A DNA stretch of 53,664 nt from SIG607 sp045614505 (GCA_045614505.1 JAZLDA010000056.1:1-53664); one strand, 5' to 3'; positions 1 through 7,337 are shown, counted from the stretch's first letter. The notes: generated by a model from the letters alone, not told the origin. Translations and numbers: made by a program.

Positions 1-137
1 GGTAGACGCTATGGTGACGGGTAGATTACCACTTATTATGCCTTTGGTGGAAAGATTATTCAACGTAAAGAATCTCACTCAAAGACCACTTCGGTGATGG
101 GCGTTAGGTTAAGTAATTATGCAGGGTGCAAATCCTT
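1..137. repeat. Terminal redundancy, copy 1 (other copy 53528-53664)
   Basis: Bases 1-137 are repeated without change at 53528-53664. The contig therefore closes into a circle of about 53,527 bp. An overlap of this size is typical of assembling a circular or circularly permuted molecule. The junction lies inside the tRNA-Leu-like RNA rather than at a packaging site, so a physical terminal repeat is less likely. Confidence 0.95.
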
Positions 138-147
138 GCCCGAATGA
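1..147 (+). ncRNA. tRNA-Leu-like RNA, 3' portion (5' end at 53511)
   Basis: This continues the element that begins at 53511; on the circle it is 164 nt long. The 3' end has a T-arm with stems GCAGGG and CCTTGC around loop TGCAAAT. It is followed by an acceptor strand CCGAATG that pairs perfectly with CATTCGG at 53511-53517, and by A147 in the discriminator position that tRNA-Leu requires. Between the D-arm and the T-arm there are about 80 nt more than a class II tRNA needs, including a hairpin capped by a TTCG tetraloop. I cannot fit a standard 5-bp, 7-nt-loop anticodon arm, so an ordinary tRNA is unlikely. It lies directly upstream of the holin gene. Confidence 0.55.
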
Positions 148-173
148 ATTTTATTAAAGGAAGGAGTGATTTT

Positions 174-413
174 ATGATTCAGCTTAAAAATGAGATTTAC
201 GATGTACTCAAATGGATCGCCTTGATATGTATTCCGGCTGTCGTAACGTTTCTGTCGGTAGTATTAGGTGTATTAAATGTTGATCCCAGAACAGTAAACG
301 TAATAACTACCATTATGTCAGCTTTAGGTACTTTAATCGGTACGCTGATAGGCGTTTCTACAAGTGCTTATAACAAGCAGAAGGGAGAACAGAATGGCGA
401 AAACAACAGCTAA
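174..413 (+). CDS. Holin (Hol44 / phage_holin_5_2-like)
   Basis: This 79-residue membrane protein has two hydrophobic segments, at about residues 12-32 and 38-58, separated by a short turn containing DPRT. The tail is short and polar. Size, topology and position before an endolysin fit a class II type holin that permeabilises the membrane and releases the endolysin. ATG 174 was chosen because GGAAGGAG lies 6-8 nt upstream. An in-frame ATG at 126 has no good SD and lies inside the tRNA-like element. The gene overlaps the endolysin start by 20 nt, which suggests translational coupling. Confidence 0.82.
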   Translation: MIQLKNEIYDVLKWIALICIPAVVTFLSVVLGVLNVDPRTVNVITTIMSALGTLIGTLIGVSTSAYNKQKGEQNGENNS

Positions 414-1143
414 ATTTGCGGATTTCAAGTCTTACCTTGTATCTATGCTTGGCATGATGTATGTTTTGGGCGCACAGGGGCATAAGTTTGTTGATCTACT
501 TGACAGGCTTTGTGCTATGGAAAAGAACGATTACAAATTAGTCCAGAATGTGCTTACCCTGTTAAAGAAAAAGTTAGATGCAGGTGTAGATATTATGTCA
601 CTTTTAGCCTATGATTGTTCAGGTCTTGGCATGAAGTGGCTAATCGACAACGGCGGCATTTTTAAATACGATATGACAGCAGCGGATATGTATAACGCTA
701 TTCCTGAAAAGGTTTATACCTTGCAAAGTGTTAGGGCGGGCGATTTTGTGTTTACGGACAGTTTAGGTCATGTAGGTTATGCAATCGGTGATGATATGGT
801 CATAGAAGCCCGTGGAACTGCATATGGCGTGGTTATGACAAACCTGTTCAAGCGTGAATGGACTAAAATAGCAAGACCTGATTGGTGGATAGACATAGAC
901 GGCAAGCCTATTCTTCGTAGGGAATTAAAACTTACAGACCCCTATATGAAGGGTGACGATGTAAAGGAAGCACAGACATTACTTGTTGAAAAGGGTTATA
1001 ACCCCGGTACAATCGATGGTGTATTTGGCAAGAATACCGAGATCGCAAGTAAGAACTTTAAACATGACAATGGTTTAAAATATGAAACAGGTACAATCGG
1101 CAAGAAAACAGCCGAGAAGCTTGGGTTTATATGGGAAGGTTAA
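394..1143 (+). CDS. Endolysin: NlpC/P60-like peptidase plus peptidoglycan-binding domain
   Basis: This 249-residue protein lacks a signal peptide, so it depends on the holin. The catalytic part carries Cys75 in YDCSGLG, His126 in LGHVGY and a third polar residue near Glu138, the pattern of NlpC/P60 cysteine peptidases that cut peptide stems. A C-terminal PG_binding_1 module spans about 180-247 (GDDVKEAQTLL, then IDGVFGKNT). ATG 394 is preceded by GGGAGAAC; an upstream ATG at 364 lies within the holin gene and has no SD. The gene ends at the base before the glycosyltransferase ATG. The peptidase subfamily is less certain than the domain pair. Confidence 0.85.
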   Translation: MAKTTAKFADFKSYLVSMLGMMYVLGAQGHKFVDLLDRLCAMEKNDYKLVQNVLTLLKKKLDAGVDIMSLLAYDCSGLGMKWLIDNGGIFKYDMTAADMYNAIPEKVYTLQSVRAGDFVFTDSLGHVGYAIGDDMVIEARGTAYGVVMTNLFKREWTKIARPDWWIDIDGKPILRRELKLTDPYMKGDDVKEAQTLLVEKGYNPGTIDGVFGKNTEIASKNFKHDNGLKYETGTIGKKTAEKLGFIWEG

Positions 1144-2064
1144 ATGAAACGGATCATAATTTTTACAGCAGGGTTATTGGGTAAGACAGGCATATACACA
1201 TGGGTTAGAAACTTTGTAGCTAATATGCGTATGGATTATAACATAACCATACTATGCCAGACCTTTGACAATGGCATTTTGGAAGATTTGATGCAATTTG
1301 CAAAGTGCGACATTTACGATAAAGACAGACAGTACGATTGCGACATATATCTTCACAACTATCAGGATAACGATTTTAAGGGCAATATCCATGCAAGGGA
1401 TAGATTTATGCTACTGCATTGTGATTACGCCGAAATAGGGCATTTAAAGACGCTACAGACCGATTACAGATACATAGCCGTGTCCGATACGTCAGCAAAT
1501 GGTATGCGTGAAAAATTTGGCATTAATTGTGTTGGTATTGAACCATTCCTTGCTAACTACAGCCCTAAAAAGGTTTACAAGTTTGTATCAGCTACCCGTA
1601 TTCACAGGACTAAAGGTTGGGATAGGATGATGCAGCTATGCAAAATGCTGACGGATAAAGGCGTAAGATTTCAGTGGCTACTATTTACAGATGGTAGATG
1701 CCCTGTTACGCCCTATACAGGCTTTTTAAATATGGGTGCGCAACCTAACGAAGTAGTACTTGACTATATGTCCGATGCGGATTATGTAGTACAGCTTTCA
1801 GACAATGAGGGTTTCTGTTATTCAGTGCATGAAGCCTTATCAGTTGGTACGCCTTGTTTGGTTTCCGATATTCCTGTTTTTGAGAAATACATTAAGAACG
1901 GATATAACGGCTACAGATTACCGCTTGACATGAGCAATATCCCGCTTGATGAAATTCTGCATCGAATACCCAAACAGTTTAGTTATGATCGTGACACTGA
2001 TGTACTTCGGCAAAAATGGAACACATTAGTTATGCGAGATTTCACGCAAAGGCAAAAGACGTAA
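1144..2064 (+). CDS. GT4-like glycosyltransferase
   Basis: A 306-residue cytoplasmic protein of GT-B type. The C-terminal half holds the nucleotide-sugar signature: SATRIHRTKGWDRM near residues 149-162 and an E-x7-E motif with Glu222 and Glu230 (EGFCYSVHE), followed by GTPCLVSDIPVFEKYI. Retaining GT4 enzymes transfer a sugar from an NDP-sugar; the acceptor cannot be read here. Its start abuts the endolysin stop, so it belongs to the lysis/late transcript. It could decorate virion proteins or the host surface. It is unrelated to the two GT2 enzymes at 19.1-20.4 kb. Confidence 0.78.
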   Translation: MKRIIIFTAGLLGKTGIYTWVRNFVANMRMDYNITILCQTFDNGILEDLMQFAKCDIYDKDRQYDCDIYLHNYQDNDFKGNIHARDRFMLLHCDYAEIGHLKTLQTDYRYIAVSDTSANGMREKFGINCVGIEPFLANYSPKKVYKFVSATRIHRTKGWDRMMQLCKMLTDKGVRFQWLLFTDGRCPVTPYTGFLNMGAQPNEVVLDYMSDADYVVQLSDNEGFCYSVHEALSVGTPCLVSDIPVFEKYIKNGYNGYRLPLDMSNIPLDEILHRIPKQFSYDRDTDVLRQKWNTLVMRDFTQRQKT

Positions 2065-2097
2065 AGCAGTGTGATATAAAAGGAAGGGGCAATTAGA

Positions 2098-2646
2098 TTG
2101 AAGATTTCGGCATTTACAAAGAAGGAAATCGAATATATATTAGAACGTGCAAACTTTACCGAGTGTGAAAGAGAATGTTTTTTACTAAAAGCCAAAGGTA
2201 AGACTAACATTGAATTAAGCATGAAGTTAAACATTTGTGATAGCACAGTATCTACTACAATGAAAAGCGTTAGGGCAAAGGTTACGGCTGTTCTGGAAGA
2301 AAGGGCTTCCGAAAAGACTAAAGCCTTTAAGCCTTCTAACGCTACTTATGACGCTTTACATCCGACACTTAATTATCTGTTGAGTGTTCTCAAAACAGTT
2401 TTAGAGAATAGTCCGTTCTTCCCGGAAAGCCATACAACGAAAGAATGGGCTGAATTGCCTGATAGGATTTCCGTTAAGGATAAATGGTATGTTGTTTCGG
2501 ACTATCGTACCGACAATGATGTTAGTGTTCCACGCTTTAAGTATGGTGATGGCATTACGCCTATTTCAAAACTCCCCTTTGTAACGGCAGCGATCACAGA
2601 CAACGATGTTTTGTGGTGGGACTTAAAAGCACAAAAAATACAATAA
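2098..2646 (+). CDS. Fusion of LuxR/sigma-r4-like HTH with a KxGDG virion domain
   Basis: This 182-residue protein starts at TTG 2098, preceded by AAGGAAGGGG. Residues about 20-63 form a LuxR or sigma region 4-like helix-turn-helix (FTECERECFLLKAKGKTNIE, then IC-DSTVSTTMKS). Residues about 125-175 resemble the short domain seen in tail-fibre and baseplate accessory proteins: a predicted strand, then FKYGDGITPISKLPF. The same module occurs in the baseplate gene at 50355-50759. A DNA-binding head on a structural domain is unusual. It may be a real fusion or the HTH may be a co-opted structural helix bundle. A terminator follows. Confidence 0.55.
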   Translation: MKISAFTKKEIEYILERANFTECERECFLLKAKGKTNIELSMKLNICDSTVSTTMKSVRAKVTAVLEERASEKTKAFKPSNATYDALHPTLNYLLSVLKTVLENSPFFPESHTTKEWAELPDRISVKDKWYVVSDYRTDNDVSVPRFKYGDGITPISKLPFVTAAITDNDVLWWDLKAQKIQ

Positions 2647-2685
2647 TTTTCCACAGTTTGACAATTTTATAGCATTTTCTCCTAT

Positions 2686-2727
2686 AAAGCTCACCGATTT
2701 TTCATAGGGTGGGCTTTATTTTTTTTG
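2686..2727 (+). terminator. Rho-independent terminator
   Basis: A 10-bp stem with one G-T pair (AAAGCTCACC at 2686-2695 with GGTGGGCTTT at 2708-2717) is followed by A and a nine-base T tract. It ends the lysis/GT4/HTH-fusion transcript. Confidence 0.85.
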
Positions 2728-2755
2728 CTATGATTTAGAAAACGGAGGTAAAAGA

Positions 2756-3133
2756 ATGTATGTATTTGCGAACCCTAATCCACACAAGTTAATAACAGAT
2801 GATTGCGTGATACGGGCTATTTCATTAGCTGACAGCAGGTCTTGGGAAGATGTATATATCGATCTTTTGGTTGAAGGATATATCGAAAAGGAAATGCCTA
2901 ATGCGAATGGTGTGTGGGGGCAGTATCTTGTTGACAAGGGCTACAAACGGCATATATTACCTGATTCTTGTCCTATGTGCTATACGTTAAGACAATTCTG
3001 TATAGATCATCCCGAAGGCACATTCATAGTCGGAAGCGGAACACACGCTGTTTGTGTAATTCATGGTGATTGGTTTGATACATGGAACAGTGCTGAAATT
3101 ACCCCGTTATATTATTTTAGTCTGGAGGATTAA
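2756..3133 (+). CDS. Papain/C39-like cysteine peptidase-fold protein
   Basis: A 125-residue protein. A Cys near residue 17 (DDCVIRAIS) and a His near residue 100 (GTHAVCVIHG), followed by DTWNS, give the Cys-His-Asn/Asp order of papain-fold peptidases often encoded beside phage virion genes. This suggests processing of a virion protein or a peptidoglycan cut, but neither substrate nor activity is visible. The start follows GGAGGTAAAAGA. It is the first gene of a cluster running to 6412 and is 2 nt from the next gene. Confidence 0.5.
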   Translation: MYVFANPNPHKLITDDCVIRAISLADSRSWEDVYIDLLVEGYIEKEMPNANGVWGQYLVDKGYKRHILPDSCPMCYTLRQFCIDHPEGTFIVGSGTHAVCVIHGDWFDTWNSAEITPLYYFSLED

Positions 3134-3135
3134 TC

Positions 3136-3528
3136 ATGTACGAAAGTTATCGAAACCCTTATCAGTATCAGAATCCTTATGTGGCTAATCTGAATATGCA
3201 GAATAACCCTATACAGGATAACATGATTGTTTCTGTTTCAAGCGAACAGGACGCAAGGAACTATATTGTGGCTATCGGTCATACCGTGATTTTCAAAGAT
3301 GAAAACAAACCTATGGTGCTTTACACCAAAACTGTTAACTCACAGTTTGAAGCCCCGATATTCAAAATCTTTGATATGGTAGAACGTAAACAGGAAACGC
3401 CCGTAAATGCCCCTCAAAATGATAAGCCTATGGATTTGTCAGCCTATGTCACAAAAGACGAATTTGGGGCATTACAGAAGGAATTAAACACACTTAAACA
3501 AGCACTTGGGGAAGGAGATAAAGCATGA
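3136..3528 (+). CDS. Hypothetical protein, Asn/Tyr-rich N terminus
   Basis: A 130-residue protein of unknown function. The first 30 residues are rich in Asn, Tyr, Gln and Pro (YRNPYQYQNPY). The middle forms a short beta-rich region and the end is a predicted helix (EFGALQKELNTLKQAL). It overlaps the next ATG by 4 nt (ATGA type). Its place among small likely virion genes and its low complexity suggest a virion or assembly accessory role. Confidence 0.6.
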   Translation: MYESYRNPYQYQNPYVANLNMQNNPIQDNMIVSVSSEQDARNYIVAIGHTVIFKDENKPMVLYTKTVNSQFEAPIFKIFDMVERKQETPVNAPQNDKPMDLSAYVTKDEFGALQKELNTLKQALGEGDKA

Positions 3529-3731
3529 ATCCATTTCAGATAATGAATCAGTTTAAACAAAACCCTATGGCGTTGCTTTCCCGTAGGTTTAAAATACCCC
3601 AAAATGTAAATATGCAAGACCCTAATGCGGTAATAGAATATCTTATGAATAGCGGACAGGTTTCACAGGATATGTATAACAGGGCGAATCAGCAGCTTGC
3701 ACAAATGAAGAAAAATAATAACATGATGTAA
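3525..3731 (+). CDS. Small hypothetical protein, Asn/Gln/Met-rich
   Basis: A 68-residue protein starting MNPFQIMNQF and ending in KKNNNMM. SD GGGGAAGGAG lies inside the preceding gene. It has no recognised domain. Overlap with the upstream gene implies co-translation. The context is the same probable virion accessory cluster. Confidence 0.6.
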   Translation: MNPFQIMNQFKQNPMALLSRRFKIPQNVNMQDPNAVIEYLMNSGQVSQDMYNRANQQLAQMKKNNNMM

Positions 3732-3817
3732 AAAGTCGGTGCGCAAGGCTTTTTATATAAACCGGGTATCAAAAGTGATACTCGCTGACCTTACAAAATC
3801 TAAAGGAGGATTTTATT

Positions 3818-3917
3818 ATGGCACTCGAAGAAAATGGTAGTTCAATGGTAATGCCTGTTTCACCTATGTATGGTGGCGGCAACGGTGGTTTTGGCGGTTT
3901 CGGTCAGGACGGATGGT
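3818..3917 (+). CDS. Gly-rich membrane/virion protein, exon 1 (split by group I intron)
   Basis: Exon 1 starts at ATG 3818 after AAAGGAGGA. It encodes 33 residues, mostly Gly, Phe and Asn (MYGGGNGGFGGFGQ), plus the first base of codon 34. Reading on hits a stop at once (TGG TAA). Joined to exon 2 at 4677, codon 34 becomes TGG, and the product is 295 residues with a hydrophobic segment WWILLLLLFAGGGWGF right at the seam. The 5' splice site follows T3917, where exon bases GATGGT pair with the intron guide GCCATC, ending in the required U-G pair. Confidence 0.8.
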
Positions 3918-4060
3918 AAACAAAATCTGCCATCTTTAAATTGCGGTATTAAGCGGGAAAGCTGAAATGCCAATCCGAACCGAAGGCTATACTGAGTATA
4001 GTCAGGGGCAACGCATAGGTAGTGAAAAGATATAATCTACCCACGAGACCGCAACAATCG

Positions 4061-4089
4061 TTGAATTTTACCCCCTTTTATGATATAAT
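4061..4089 (+). promoter_or_regulatory. Promoter inside intron 1 for the HNH gene
   Basis: TTGAAT at 4061-4066, a 17-nt spacer and a perfect TATAAT at 4084-4089, 23 nt before the HNH start codon. It would let the endonuclease be expressed apart from the late host gene, a known strategy of intron-borne homing genes. Confidence 0.7.
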
Positions 4090-4112
4090 TAAAAGAAAAA
4101 GGTGAGGTAAAC

Positions 4113-4616
4113 ATGGCTAATCAAACTAACAGAAAACACATTAGATATACCTTGTCGGACTACACTATAACAATGGACGGACAGGTAATCAATAAGCATA
4201 ACGGGAAAGCGTTAAAACTTCAACCTAATGGAAAAGGATATTTACGCTTTGGGTTGCATACTGAAAATGGACGGCGAATGTTTTTTGTTCATAGAATCGT
4301 AGCAGAAATGTATATACCTAATCCCGAAAATAAGCCACAAGTAAATCATATTGATGGCAACAAGCAAAACAATAGCGTAAATAATTTGGAATGGGTTACA
4401 AATATCGAAAACAGAAAACACGCTATTGCTAATGATTTACATACTATGGGTGAGAAATGTAGTTGGTCAAAACTAACATGGCGGAAAGTGAACTATATTC
4501 GTAATCATCCTGAAATTAAGCGTGAAGTTTTGGCTAAAAGATATAATGTTTCGGAAGAAACTATTACTGATGTTAGATGTTTTAAGTCATGGAAACCGAT
4601 TGAAAAGATATGCTGA
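4113..4616 (+). CDS. HNH homing endonuclease within intron 1
   Basis: A 167-residue protein starting after GGTGAGG. The central HNH_3-type domain includes HRIVAEMYIPNP (about 60-71), VNHIDGNKQNNSVNNLEW (about 77-94) and a following ENRKHA. The C-terminal 45 residues form a small helix-turn-helix (KREVLAKRYNVSEETI) that probably supplies DNA specificity. It would cut intronless alleles of the interrupted gene and promote intron transfer. It has its own promoter. Its last codons (the gatatgctga region) survive as a remnant in intron 2. Confidence 0.88.
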   Translation: MANQTNRKHIRYTLSDYTITMDGQVINKHNGKALKLQPNGKGYLRFGLHTENGRRMFFVHRIVAEMYIPNPENKPQVNHIDGNKQNNSVNNLEWVTNIENRKHAIANDLHTMGEKCSWSKLTWRKVNYIRNHPEIKREVLAKRYNVSEETITDVRCFKSWKPIEKIC

Positions 4617-4676
4617 ACTTACACGAATAAGTAAGTGTAAGATGTAGGGGATAAAAAGCCCTTACGATAACATTTG

Positions 4677-5464
4677 GGATTCTTTTACTGCTTCTGTTCG
4701 CAGGTGGCGGTTGGGGATTTGGTGGCTTTGGCGGTGGTGCCGGAATGGCTATGATGGATGGCGGTTTCGGTATTTATCCGTGGCTAAACAATTCACAGAA
4801 TATCAATGATGGTTTCCGTGACCAGATGCTTAATTCCAACATTCAGGGTATTCAGAACAGCATTACAAGTGGTTTTGGCGATGTTCAGACCGCACTTTGT
4901 GGCGGTTTCGCAGGTGTAAACGCAAGTATTAACGGCGCACAGAACGCTATAGCTTCACAGTTATATACTAATCAGATTGCCGATCTTGAAAGAAGCTTTG
5001 CGGCACAAACAGCCAATAGTCAGGCTTTTTCGGGATTACAGAGCAGTTTAGCACAGTGTTGTTGTGACAACAGGGCAGCTACTGCTGACTTAAAGTACAC
5101 TGTAGCAGCAGAAGAGTGTGCTACAAGAACTAATGACACACAGAATACACAGGCTGTTCTTAATGCTATTAATGGTGGCATCCAGAGTATTAAGGATCAG
5201 TTATGTCAGGACAAGATTGACGCTAAAAACGATGAAATTGCTAACCTTCGTCAATCACTTGCCATGAAAGACCTTGCAGCTTCACAGACAGCACAGAACG
5301 CTTTTATCGCACAGGGCTTTGCTAATGAAGTAGATCAGCTTTACAACAGGCTTTCAAGTTGTCCCGTTCCTTCAACGCCCGTTTATGGACGTACACCTAT
5401 TTTTACTTGTTCACAGAACGTAGCAGGTGGTTGTGGTTGCTCCGGCAATACTTTCTATAATTAA
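4677..5464 (+). CDS. Gly-rich membrane/virion protein, exon 2
   Basis: Exon 2 begins at G4677 and completes codon 34 (TGG). It encodes a hydrophobic run of about 10 residues, a Gly-rich stretch, an Asn/Gln/Ala-rich helical region and a C-terminal part with Cys clusters (QCCCDN, CGCSG). The function is unknown. Gly-rich tracts, a single membrane-like segment and long helices suggest a virion-associated protein. Without the intron model the first Met would be 4745 and the hydrophobic segment would be lost, with no SD upstream. Confidence 0.75.
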
Positions 5465-5479
5465 TAGGGGGTATTTGCT

Positions 5480-5935
5480 ATGGCAGAATATTTAACAGCA
5501 AGTGATAGTTTGGTAGCACTTAATAATACCATTCCTTTTAACACTGTTTCTATTCCTTGCAATAAGGGACTTGTTATCCCGATTGCACCGGGGATTCTTA
5601 ATCTAAAGGGCAGCACTCCTAACAGCTTTGCCAGATACAGAGTAACGTTACAGGGAAACATAACAGTTCCCGCAGATGGTGAATTAACCGCAATCGCTTT
5701 GGGAATAGCCATAGATGGCGCAGTAGTTCCTGAAAGTGTGGCTATATTTACACCACAGGCATTAGAAGAGTACGGACATATTAACACTACAGCGATTATA
5801 ACCGTACCTTCTGGATGTTGCGTAACAGTATCGGCACGTTATGTTGACGGAACAGAAGATGATGCGGCTACAACGCCCGCACCTTCAATTCTTGTAAGAC
5901 GTAACGCTTCAATCACAGTTGAAAGAGTAGCGTAG
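5480..5935 (+). CDS. Putative virion decoration/spike protein, beta-rich
   Basis: A 151-residue protein with alternating hydrophobic strands throughout (RYRVTLQGNITVPADGELTA, TTAIITVPSGCCVTVSARYV). This resembles small jelly-roll or TNF-like head-fibre and decoration proteins, though no definitive motif is seen. The start follows AGGGGG. It lies between the split Gly-rich gene and a helical accessory protein. The structural assignment is inferred from fold-like pattern and context. Confidence 0.5.
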   Translation: MAEYLTASDSLVALNNTIPFNTVSIPCNKGLVIPIAPGILNLKGSTPNSFARYRVTLQGNITVPADGELTAIALGIAIDGAVVPESVAIFTPQALEEYGHINTTAIITVPSGCCVTVSARYVDGTEDDAATTPAPSILVRRNASITVERVA

Positions 5936-5950
5936 AAAGGAGAGCATACC

Positions 5951-6412
5951 ATGAAAAATATAGAAGAACTGCATAAATTGTGTGAAAAGGCTATGGAATC
6001 AATAGCTGAAAGCAATAAGAAACTGTCAAAAGACAGTGAACGCTTAACCGCTGATGATGCGAAGTATCTTGATCATCTTGCACATATGGTTAAGTCAATC
6101 AAGACAGTTATCGCTATGGAAGAGTACCCTGATGGATATTCTGGCGAGTATTCGGGTGAGTATTCAGGCGAGTATTCCCGTGAAGGCGGATGGAACTACA
6201 ATAGACCCTACATGACAAGCGGAAACTATTATGGAAATTCAGGCGCAAGACGTATGAGGGATTCTATGGGTAGATATACAAGCCGTGAGAACGGATATAG
6301 CCGTGACGCATCCCGTAAGAAGATGGTACAGAAGCTTGAAACCCTTATGGATGATACCATGAGCGAAAGCGAGCGTATGGCTATCGAAGAATGTATTAAA
6401 AAGATACAGTAA
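5951..6412 (+). CDS. Hypothetical helical protein with YSGE repeats
   Basis: A 153-residue protein. An N-terminal helical third (ELHKLCEKAMESIAESNKKL) is followed by four tandem YS(G/R)E units coded by 12-nt repeats at 6137-6184. Next come a Tyr/Asn/Gly/Arg-rich linker and a C-terminal helical segment (METLMDDTMSESERM-like). Synonymous changes between units argue against recent slippage. Function unknown; last gene of the cluster, directly before a terminator. Confidence 0.65.
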   Translation: MKNIEELHKLCEKAMESIAESNKKLSKDSERLTADDAKYLDHLAHMVKSIKTVIAMEEYPDGYSGEYSGEYSGEYSREGGWNYNRPYMTSGNYYGNSGARRMRDSMGRYTSRENGYSRDASRKKMVQKLETLMDDTMSESERMAIEECIKKIQ

Positions 6413-6420
6413 AAAAGTTA

Positions 6421-6450
6421 AGGCAACCTTGTTTGGGGTTGCCATTTTTT
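6421..6450 (+). terminator. Rho-independent terminator
   Basis: GGCAACC at 6422-6428 pairs with GGTTGCC at 6437-6443 over 7 bp, followed by seven T residues. It closes the late cluster and insulates the promoter at 6474. Confidence 0.88.
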
Positions 6451-6473
6451 TATGATAAAATATAAAAAAAGTG

Positions 6474-6502
6474 TTGACATACCACACAAAGTGTGGTATA
6501 AT
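6474..6502 (+). promoter_or_regulatory. Consensus promoter with palindromic operator in the spacer
   Basis: TTGACA at 6474-6479 and TATAAT at 6497-6502 are separated by exactly 17 bases. Nearly the whole spacer is a perfect inverted repeat: arms ATACCACAC (6479-6487) and GTGTGGTAT (6491-6499) around AAA. A dimeric repressor bound here would block RNA polymerase directly. A half-site TACCACA also lies in the -10 area of the repressor promoter near 8077, so the phage repressor is one candidate ligand. Confidence 0.88.
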
Positions 6503-6532
6503 ATAATCAAGTTAAGGGAAGGAGGTGAACAA

Positions 6533-6658
6533 ATGAAGGAAATAGAAAAAGCCTTGAAGGATTTGGAAAAAGCCGTAAAGAGTAACGAAGCCGTAGCAAG
6601 CGTAAGCGTTACAATAAGACTTAAAAAGCCAAAGCCGAGCAAGGCAAAGAAAACCTAA
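6533..6658 (+). CDS. Small basic protein (41 aa)
   Basis: Starts at ATG 6533 after a strong GGAGGTGA, close behind the palindrome promoter. The N-terminal half is an amphipathic helix (EIEKALKDLEKAVKS). The C-terminal half is very basic (RLKKPKPSKAKKT). Too short for the usual tools and of unknown function. Its promoter suggests high, tightly controlled expression, perhaps as a nucleic-acid-binding or regulatory peptide. Confidence 0.65.
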   Translation: MKEIEKALKDLEKAVKSNEAVASVSVTIRLKKPKPSKAKKT

Positions 6659-6697
6659 GTTTTCAGGCAGGAGAAGTCGATAAGGCTTCTCCGTAAG

Positions 6698-6738
6698 TCC
6701 TACTTTAACATAGATTCTAAAAAAAATCAAGTAGGAGG
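6698..6738 (+). promoter_or_regulatory. SD-sequestering hairpin
   Basis: TCCTACTT at 6698-6705 pairs perfectly with AAGTAGGA at 6729-6736, which includes the first half of the AGGAGG SD (6733-6738) of the 6747 gene. A stable upstream hairpin (GGAGAAG with CTTCTCC) sits at about 6670-6692. Translation of the next gene could depend on opening this stem. Confidence 0.55.
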
Positions 6739-6746
6739 ATCATATT

Positions 6747-6914
6747 ATGAATGACAAATTAGATTTTTGGGAAATCAAAGAAAACAAAGATAGTTGGTCT
6801 GTTGTAAGGAAGAATAGTAAAGTAGATGCTAAAATAATTATTCCAAAGGAGTTATGTTTTGACAAGGAATCACTTAATAAGTATTTAAGAAACGAGGGCT
6901 TGAACAATGAGTGA
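6747..6914 (+). CDS. Small hypothetical protein (55 aa)
   Basis: ATG 6747 follows AGGAGGATCATATT. The product (MNDKLDFWEIKENKDSW to the end) looks like a short beta-hairpin followed by a helix, as in small AbrB/RelB-like or MazE-size proteins, but no motif is decisive. It overlaps the next ATG by 8 nt, so both are probably co-translated. Its SD is predicted to be partly hidden in an RNA stem. Confidence 0.6.
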   Translation: MNDKLDFWEIKENKDSWSVVRKNSKVDAKIIIPKELCFDKESLNKYLRNEGLNNE

Positions 6915-7287
6915 AACAAAAAATAACAGAGCATATGAAATCAGAAAAATGTCAGGACTTACACAAGCTGCTTTTGCAGAAAAGTATAATATACCTAAAC
7001 GAACTATAGAAGCTTGGGAGGCATCATCTGAAAATGCGAGAAGAGATGCTCCAAACTATGTGCTTGATCTTTTAGAAAAAGAAGTAAAATTAGATTGTGC
7101 AAATACAAAAAGAACTACAACTCAATGGATTGATAATGCTGATGAAATTGATTTAAAATTTCAAAGACACGATTATGTATGTTCCAAATGTGAGAAAAAA
7201 GCATATTATTTTATTGGAGGTACAGAAGATTGGTGGTGCATGGAAAAACCAAATTACTGTCCTAATTGCGGTGCAAAAATGATATAA
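6907..7287 (+). CDS. XRE-like HTH protein fused to a C-terminal zinc ribbon
   Basis: A 126-residue protein. The N-terminal helix-turn-helix (YEIRKMSGLTQAAFAEKYNI, then KRTIEAWE) is of XRE/HigA type. The C-terminal third has two Cys pairs, CSKC and CPNC, that would bind zinc. It is probably a regulator of its own operon or of lysogeny. Last gene of the palindrome-controlled operon, convergent with the repressor operon and separated by a bidirectional terminator. Confidence 0.7.
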   Translation: MSETKNNRAYEIRKMSGLTQAAFAEKYNIPKRTIEAWEASSENARRDAPNYVLDLLEKEVKLDCANTKRTTTQWIDNADEIDLKFQRHDYVCSKCEKKAYYFIGGTEDWWCMEKPNYCPNCGAKMI

Positions 7288-7304
7288 TGGAATAATAAAA
7301 ACAA

Positions 7305-7337
7305 GGACAGCCCTTTTAGGGTTGCCCTTTTCTTTTT
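7305..7337. terminator. Bidirectional terminator between convergent operons
   Basis: GGACAGCCC at 7305-7313 and GGGTTGCCC at 7319-7327 form a stem with one mismatch and one wobble. T-rich sequence follows on the top strand, and the flanking A-rich stretch serves leftward transcripts. It overlaps the stop of the leftward membrane gene. Confidence 0.7.

Larger units (their letters stand above)
3918..4676 (+). mobile_element. Group I self-splicing intron 1 with HNH gene
   Basis: A 759-nt intron inside the Gly-rich protein gene. P1 pairs exon bases 3912-3917 with guide 3929-3934 over 6 bp, ending in U-G. P10 pairs guide bases 3925-3928 with the first four exon 2 bases 4677-4680. The core shows AAATTGCGGTATTAAGCGGG (P/Q-like), GGCAACGCATAG (R-like) and AAGATATAATCTACC (S-like). 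The intron ends with G4676. Two 3'-terminal hairpins precede the end: CTTACAC with GTGTAAG, and one around ATAAAAA. An HNH gene sits between the core and these hairpins. Removal restores the host reading frame exactly. Confidence 0.88.

Noticed and set aside
1..137. Direct terminal repeat as physical genome ends
   Set aside because: The repeat cuts an RNA-like element and its length fits an assembly overlap; no packaging signal is seen here.
2658..2690. TTGACA with TATAAA-like element as a promoter
   Set aside because: The start site would fall inside the terminator stem at 2686-2727, so transcripts would end at once.
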